Shown here: positions 61,312 to 64,000 of the stretch, in pieces
Numbering within the stretch: position 1 is the first letter of the stretch
Layout: the number at the start of each line of letters is the position of its first letter
DNA from: SYAC01 sp046048055
GTDB taxonomy: Bacteria; Planctomycetota; Phycisphaerae; Phycisphaerales; SM1A02
NCBI GenBank assembly: GCA_046048055.1
Contig: JBJOGW010000002.1
Coordinates: 10,966 to 74,965, forward strand
DNA length: 64,000 nucleotides
Direction: 5' to 3'
The notes under the pieces: generated by a model
Seen by the model: only the letters and a program-made list of their open reading frames with translations
What the model was told of the DNA's origin: nothing
The model's database searches: none
Made by a program: the position numbers and the translations under genes

Positions 61312-61782
61312 ATGGAAACCACCCTGATCATTCTCAAGCCCGACGCCGTCCAGCGAGGCCTGATGGGCCGCATCATCAGCCGATTCGAGGACAAGGGACT
61401 CCAGATCGTCGGCTGCAAGCTCATGCAGATCTCCCAGGATCTGGCCGCCCGTCACTACAAGGACCACGCCGGCAAGCCTTTCTATGCCGGCCTGGTCCGG
61501 TTCATGACCAGCAGCCCGGTGCTGGTCATGGCGATCCGAGGCATCGGTGCCATCGGCATCAGTCGTGGCATGATGGGCGCCACCTTCGGCAGCAAGGCGG
61601 CGGCGGGCACCATCCGCGGCGACTTCGGCGTTTCGAACAGTTTCAACCTGATCCATGGCTCGGACAGCCCGGAGGCCGCGGCTCGCGAACTGGAACTGTT
61701 CTTTGGATCCGGTGAGGTGCTCTCGTTCGAACGAGCTGGAGAGTGCTGGATTTACGACTCCAGCGGCGGAAAGCCCGAGTGA
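61312..61782 (+). CDS. ndk: Nucleoside diphosphate kinase
   Basis: A 156-residue enzyme that equalises NTP and dNTP pools by phosphate transfer through a histidine. It has TLIILKPDAVQRGLMGRIIS, HYKDHAGKPFYAGLVRFMTS, and GTIRGDFGVSNSFNLIHGSD, in which the active-site His lies in IHGSD. The middle segment (AIRGIGAIGISRGMMGATFG) is slightly longer and more Gly-rich than E. coli Ndk. It is divergent from top6B across 161 bases and has a possible TTACAT -10 at 61263-61268. Confidence 0.95.
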   Translation: METTLIILKPDAVQRGLMGRIISRFEDKGLQIVGCKLMQISQDLAARHYKDHAGKPFYAGLVRFMTSSPVLVMAIRGIGAIGISRGMMGATFGSKAAAGTIRGDFGVSNSFNLIHGSDSPEAAARELELFFGSGEVLSFERAGECWIYDSSGGKPE

Positions 61783-61868
61783 GTCCGAGAACCTGATTCG
61801 TCGACTCCCAATCGAAACCAGCGATCCACGGCGTTTCCCCCATGTATACGGGGGCCAATTCTCCAATT

Positions 61869-61892
61869 CGGTTTCATGCATGTTTGAAACCG
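61869..61892. repeat. 8-bp perfect inverted repeat upstream of the sigma factor gene
   Basis: Arms CGGTTTCA and TGAAACCG flank an 8-base AT-richer loop, in the 245-base gap between ndk and the sigma gene. A weaker hairpin (CCCCC/GGGGG around ATGTATAC) lies at about 61836-61854. They may be an ndk terminator and an operator of the sigma gene; no other feature is seen in the gap. Confidence 0.35.
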
Positions 61893-62027
61893 GAACCATC
61901 TGAGATCCGAACAGATTTTCGAATAGCCGGATCAGGCTCCGACCGCGCCGAATCCGGCACCGCGTTTGCTCCCCTTCAGGCACACCCACCGCCTCGAACC
62001 ACGAACGAGGCCGTGCAAGGAGGCACC

Positions 62028-63062
62028 ATGGCACAGTCCATCTTTGGCAGCAATTCACCCATCGATCGCGTGCGACAGCGGAAGCGACCTGCCGTGCGCC
62101 GTCCGGCAGGTCGAGGAATCGAGCCGCAGGTGTCGCTCACGCCCCAAGACGAGGCCCTTCTGGCCGAGATCATGCTCGAGCCCATGGACTTCATGGACTC
62201 GCCAGAGTTCCGCAAGCCTGACGCGGAACACGCCATCTACGACACGCCCGCGCCCATCGCGCGACCCGATGTCACGTGGTACCGCCCGCTCATGGACGAT
62301 CTCTCGGGCAAGGAGCAGCGGCAGCGACAGTCCCGGAATGGCAGCGTGCTGCTCACGGCGGCTCAGGAGCGGGTAATCTTCCTGCAGTTCAACTACGCCC
62401 GCTTTCGGGTGCGGCAGATCCAGGAGGGCCTGCAGGGTCGCTCCCCCACCGCCGATGAGGCCCGCCAGATGATCCACTGGTTCCGGATCGCCCGTCGGTA
62501 CCGCGAGCAGATCTCGGAGATCAACCTTGCGCTGGTCCTGGCCATGGCTCGGCGGGTGCGTCTGGGCGAGAGCGACTTTCCCGACCTGATCGGCGAGGGA
62601 AACATGGCTCTCATGCGCAGCGTGGACAAGTTCGACTGCGGCAGGGGCTTCAAGTTCAGCACCTATGCCTGCCGCAGCATCCTCAAGGCCTTCAGTCGTT
62701 ACGGCATCAAGCTGGTCAAGCACCGCCAGCGATTCCCAAGCGAGTTCGATCCGGAGTTCGAGCGTTCGAATCACCTCGAGGAGGTGCGGGCCCAGCACGA
62801 GCGTGACAGCGCTGCGGAGGTTCGCTATCTGGTCGAGAGCCAGCGCGCGGACCTGAGCGAGGTGGAACGCCGCGTGATCTCCCACCGGTTCGGTCTGGAT
62901 GCGCCAGCCGGCAGCCCGCTGCTGACCCTTGAGCAGGTGGGCCAGATGATCGGCGTGACCAAGGAACGCGTGCGGCAGATCCAGAACAAGGCTCTGGAGA
63001 AGCTCCGCACCGCCATTCTGGAGGTCCGAGGCGAGCCGAGTCCGCCGCTCTCGAGCAACTGA
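62028..63062 (+). CDS. Sigma-70 family RNA polymerase sigma factor (RpoD-like, group 2/3)
   Basis: A 344-residue sigma factor with a non-conserved N-terminus of about 110 residues. Region 2 follows (INLALVLAMARRVRLGESDF, PDLIGEGNMALMRSVDKFDC, GRGFKFSTYACRSILKAFSR). A short region 3 and a region 4 with LTLEQVGQMIGVTKERVRQI and QNKALEKLRTAI complete it. The melting and -10 recognition motifs are RpoD-like, but region 1.1 is absent, so it is an alternative rather than the main sigma. AAGGAGG with a four-base spacer precedes ATG 62028, the strongest ribosome-binding site in the window. Longer frames upstream are not used. Confidence 0.92.
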   Translation: MAQSIFGSNSPIDRVRQRKRPAVRRPAGRGIEPQVSLTPQDEALLAEIMLEPMDFMDSPEFRKPDAEHAIYDTPAPIARPDVTWYRPLMDDLSGKEQRQRQSRNGSVLLTAAQERVIFLQFNYARFRVRQIQEGLQGRSPTADEARQMIHWFRIARRYREQISEINLALVLAMARRVRLGESDFPDLIGEGNMALMRSVDKFDCGRGFKFSTYACRSILKAFSRYGIKLVKHRQRFPSEFDPEFERSNHLEEVRAQHERDSAAEVRYLVESQRADLSEVERRVISHRFGLDAPAGSPLLTLEQVGQMIGVTKERVRQIQNKALEKLRTAILEVRGEPSPPLSSN

Positions 63063-63071
63063 TCCGGTGCG

Positions 63072-64000
63072 CTAGTCAGAGGCCGGCGTGGGCGGGACCC
63101 GACGCATGCCCGACCACGCCGCGGCGGTGCATGCGGCGTGCAGCAGGGCGAATCCCACCATCAGCGCGCGCTGCGTGGACAGTTCGTCCGCTCCCGCGAG
63201 GGCTCCCACGCCGATCACGGCGATGAGTCCAAGGAAGTAACCCATGTCGCCAGCCACGCGAAACGCCGCAAGCCCGCGCGTGCCGTGGCCGCTGCGGACC
63301 GTGAGCGCCAGCGACGACGGCAGCAACGGCGCGGCGGTCACGCCCAATGCCAGCAGCAGCAGGCTCAGCGTGGCCGTGGACGCCCCCACCAGCGCCACGG
63401 CCGCGAAGCACGTCGCGTAGCCCCATGCCGCCCAGGTTCGCACCCGCAGGGAGCCGAGCCGGTCGGCAATCCACCCGGCTGGCGTCGCTCCGATGGCCAT
63501 CAGGAGCAGCGGCAGGCCGACCAGGCGCCCGCGTTCCACGGGGTCATAACCCAGGTTTCTTGCCAGAAAGCTGGCAAAGACGGCCGTGAGCGCCGCACCG
63601 GTGGCACGGTCACTAGCCGCCATGAGCAGCATGGGCCAGACTGGGCCAGAGGCACAGATGCCGGAAGCGGTTTCGGGAGCCGGCGACTCGTGCGGCAGCA
63701 GCGACCGCGAGCCCACCCACGCGCCGATCGCCGTGAGCAGGCACGCTCCGGCACCAAGCGCAAAGACCACCGTCGGATCCATTCCGGCAGCCCGGACCGC
63801 GATGCCCCCCGCCACGGCGCCAGCCCCAAGCCCACCCACCAGCACGGTGGCCCCCAGCCCCATGCGCCATGCTTGGCCCCCTCCACCCGCGCGGCCCAGC
63901 AATTGGAAGAGCGCCGCAAAGGTCAGCACGTCCGCCACGCCCTCCACGGCCCGAGCCGCCAGGGTTGGGGCGAAGCCGATCGGCAGCCACATCAGCCCAA
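63072..64000 (-). CDS. MFS-type membrane transporter, N-terminus cut by window edge
   Basis: At least 309 residues of a multi-helix membrane protein, open to the window end. About nine to ten hydrophobic helices are visible (ATVLVGGLGAGAVAGGIAV, LVGLPLLLMAIGATPAGWIA, YFLGLIAVIGVGALAGADEL). The segment PAGWIADRLGSLRVRTW is the typical MFS loop between helices with G-x-x-x-D-R. Substrate unknown. An ATG at 63992 exists, but the frame continues upstream and the helix count suggests that one or two N-terminal helices are missing. Convergent with the sigma gene, nine bases apart. Confidence 0.8.
   Translation of the reverse strand, partial: GLMWLPIGFAPTLAARAVEGVADVLTFAALFQLLGRAGGGGQAWRMGLGATVLVGGLGAGAVAGGIAVRAAGMDPTVVFALGAGACLLTAIGAWVGSRSLLPHESPAPETASGICASGPVWPMLLMAASDRATGAALTAVFASFLARNLGYDPVERGRLVGLPLLLMAIGATPAGWIADRLGSLRVRTWAAWGYATCFAAVALVGASTATLSLLLLALGVTAAPLLPSSLALTVRSGHGTRGLAAFRVAGDMGYFLGLIAVIGVGALAGADELSTQRALMVGFALLHAACTAAAWSGMRRVPPTPASD

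Overview
The window is a high-GC, gene-dense bacterial chromosome segment. It most likely comes from the Planctomycetota, class Phycisphaerae or a close relative. The pointers are two secreted proteins ending in paired EF-hand-like dockerin repeats with a terminal Gly-x-Cys-Asn, two large pseudopilin-headed proteins, LPS genes (lpxK, hldE, a heptosyltransferase), a Ser/Thr protein kinase, an ECF sigma operon and a bacterial DNA topoisomerase VI. The taxon is inferred; no rRNA is present. Nearly every stop codon is TGA, I count six TAG and no TAA, and neighbouring genes often overlap by ATGA. I see no CRISPR array, insertion sequence, prophage, rRNA or convincing tRNA.

Region 1 (1-11.1 kb) is a TonB energy and uptake module. 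A TonB-dependent receptor (cut by the window edge) and a TPR lipoprotein run leftward. Divergently run DUF3450, a long TtpC/ExbB-like proton channel, ExbD, TonB and a TPR protein, then a beta-helix-like dockerin protein closed by a strong terminator. Related TGAAC-containing motifs lie in the divergent promoter region and ahead of the dockerin gene.

Region 2 (11.2-23 kb) is an alpha-glucan/maltodextrin module. Alpha-glucan phosphorylase, 4-alpha-glucanotransferase and an exported GH13 amylase form one operon. The divergent operon encodes an ABC importer whose binding protein and MalF-type permease are fused in one polypeptide, followed by MalG-type and MalK-type subunits. The two operons appear to share one palindromic -10 element. 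A second dockerin protein follows.

Region 3 (23.2-35.9 kb) holds truA and a BshB1-like deacetylase, then a long leftward array: ECF sigma factor, small membrane protein, periplasmic coiled-coil protein, peptide ABC importer (two OppC-type permeases, one OppB, one ATPase, a membrane-tethered binding protein), peroxiredoxin, dUTPase and a DegT-family aminotransferase. Region 4 (35.9-43.8 kb) has dnaB, an HU protein, hldE, lpxK, maf, a heptosyltransferase, a divergent protein kinase and a RidA protein.

Region 5 (43.8-53.9 kb) contains a long structured leader and two paralogous pseudopilin genes, the NfeD protease/NfeD/FloA membrane-domain cluster, a glycosyltransferase, a YkgJ-type cysteine-cluster protein, an XTP/dITP pyrophosphatase and an acyl-CoA carboxylase subunit. 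Region 6 (53.9-64 kb) has rpsO-pnp, a cold-shock protein, a histidine kinase, top6B-top6A, ndk, a sigma-70-family factor and a partial MFS transporter.

Two observations stand out. The first is an apparently complete topoisomerase VI in a bacterium. The second is widespread leaderless-type promoter architecture (TANNNT 6-7 bases before the start codon). In four gene pairs the upstream gene's TAG stop forms the first half of the next gene's -10 hexamer, and two divergent gene pairs share a single TATA element.
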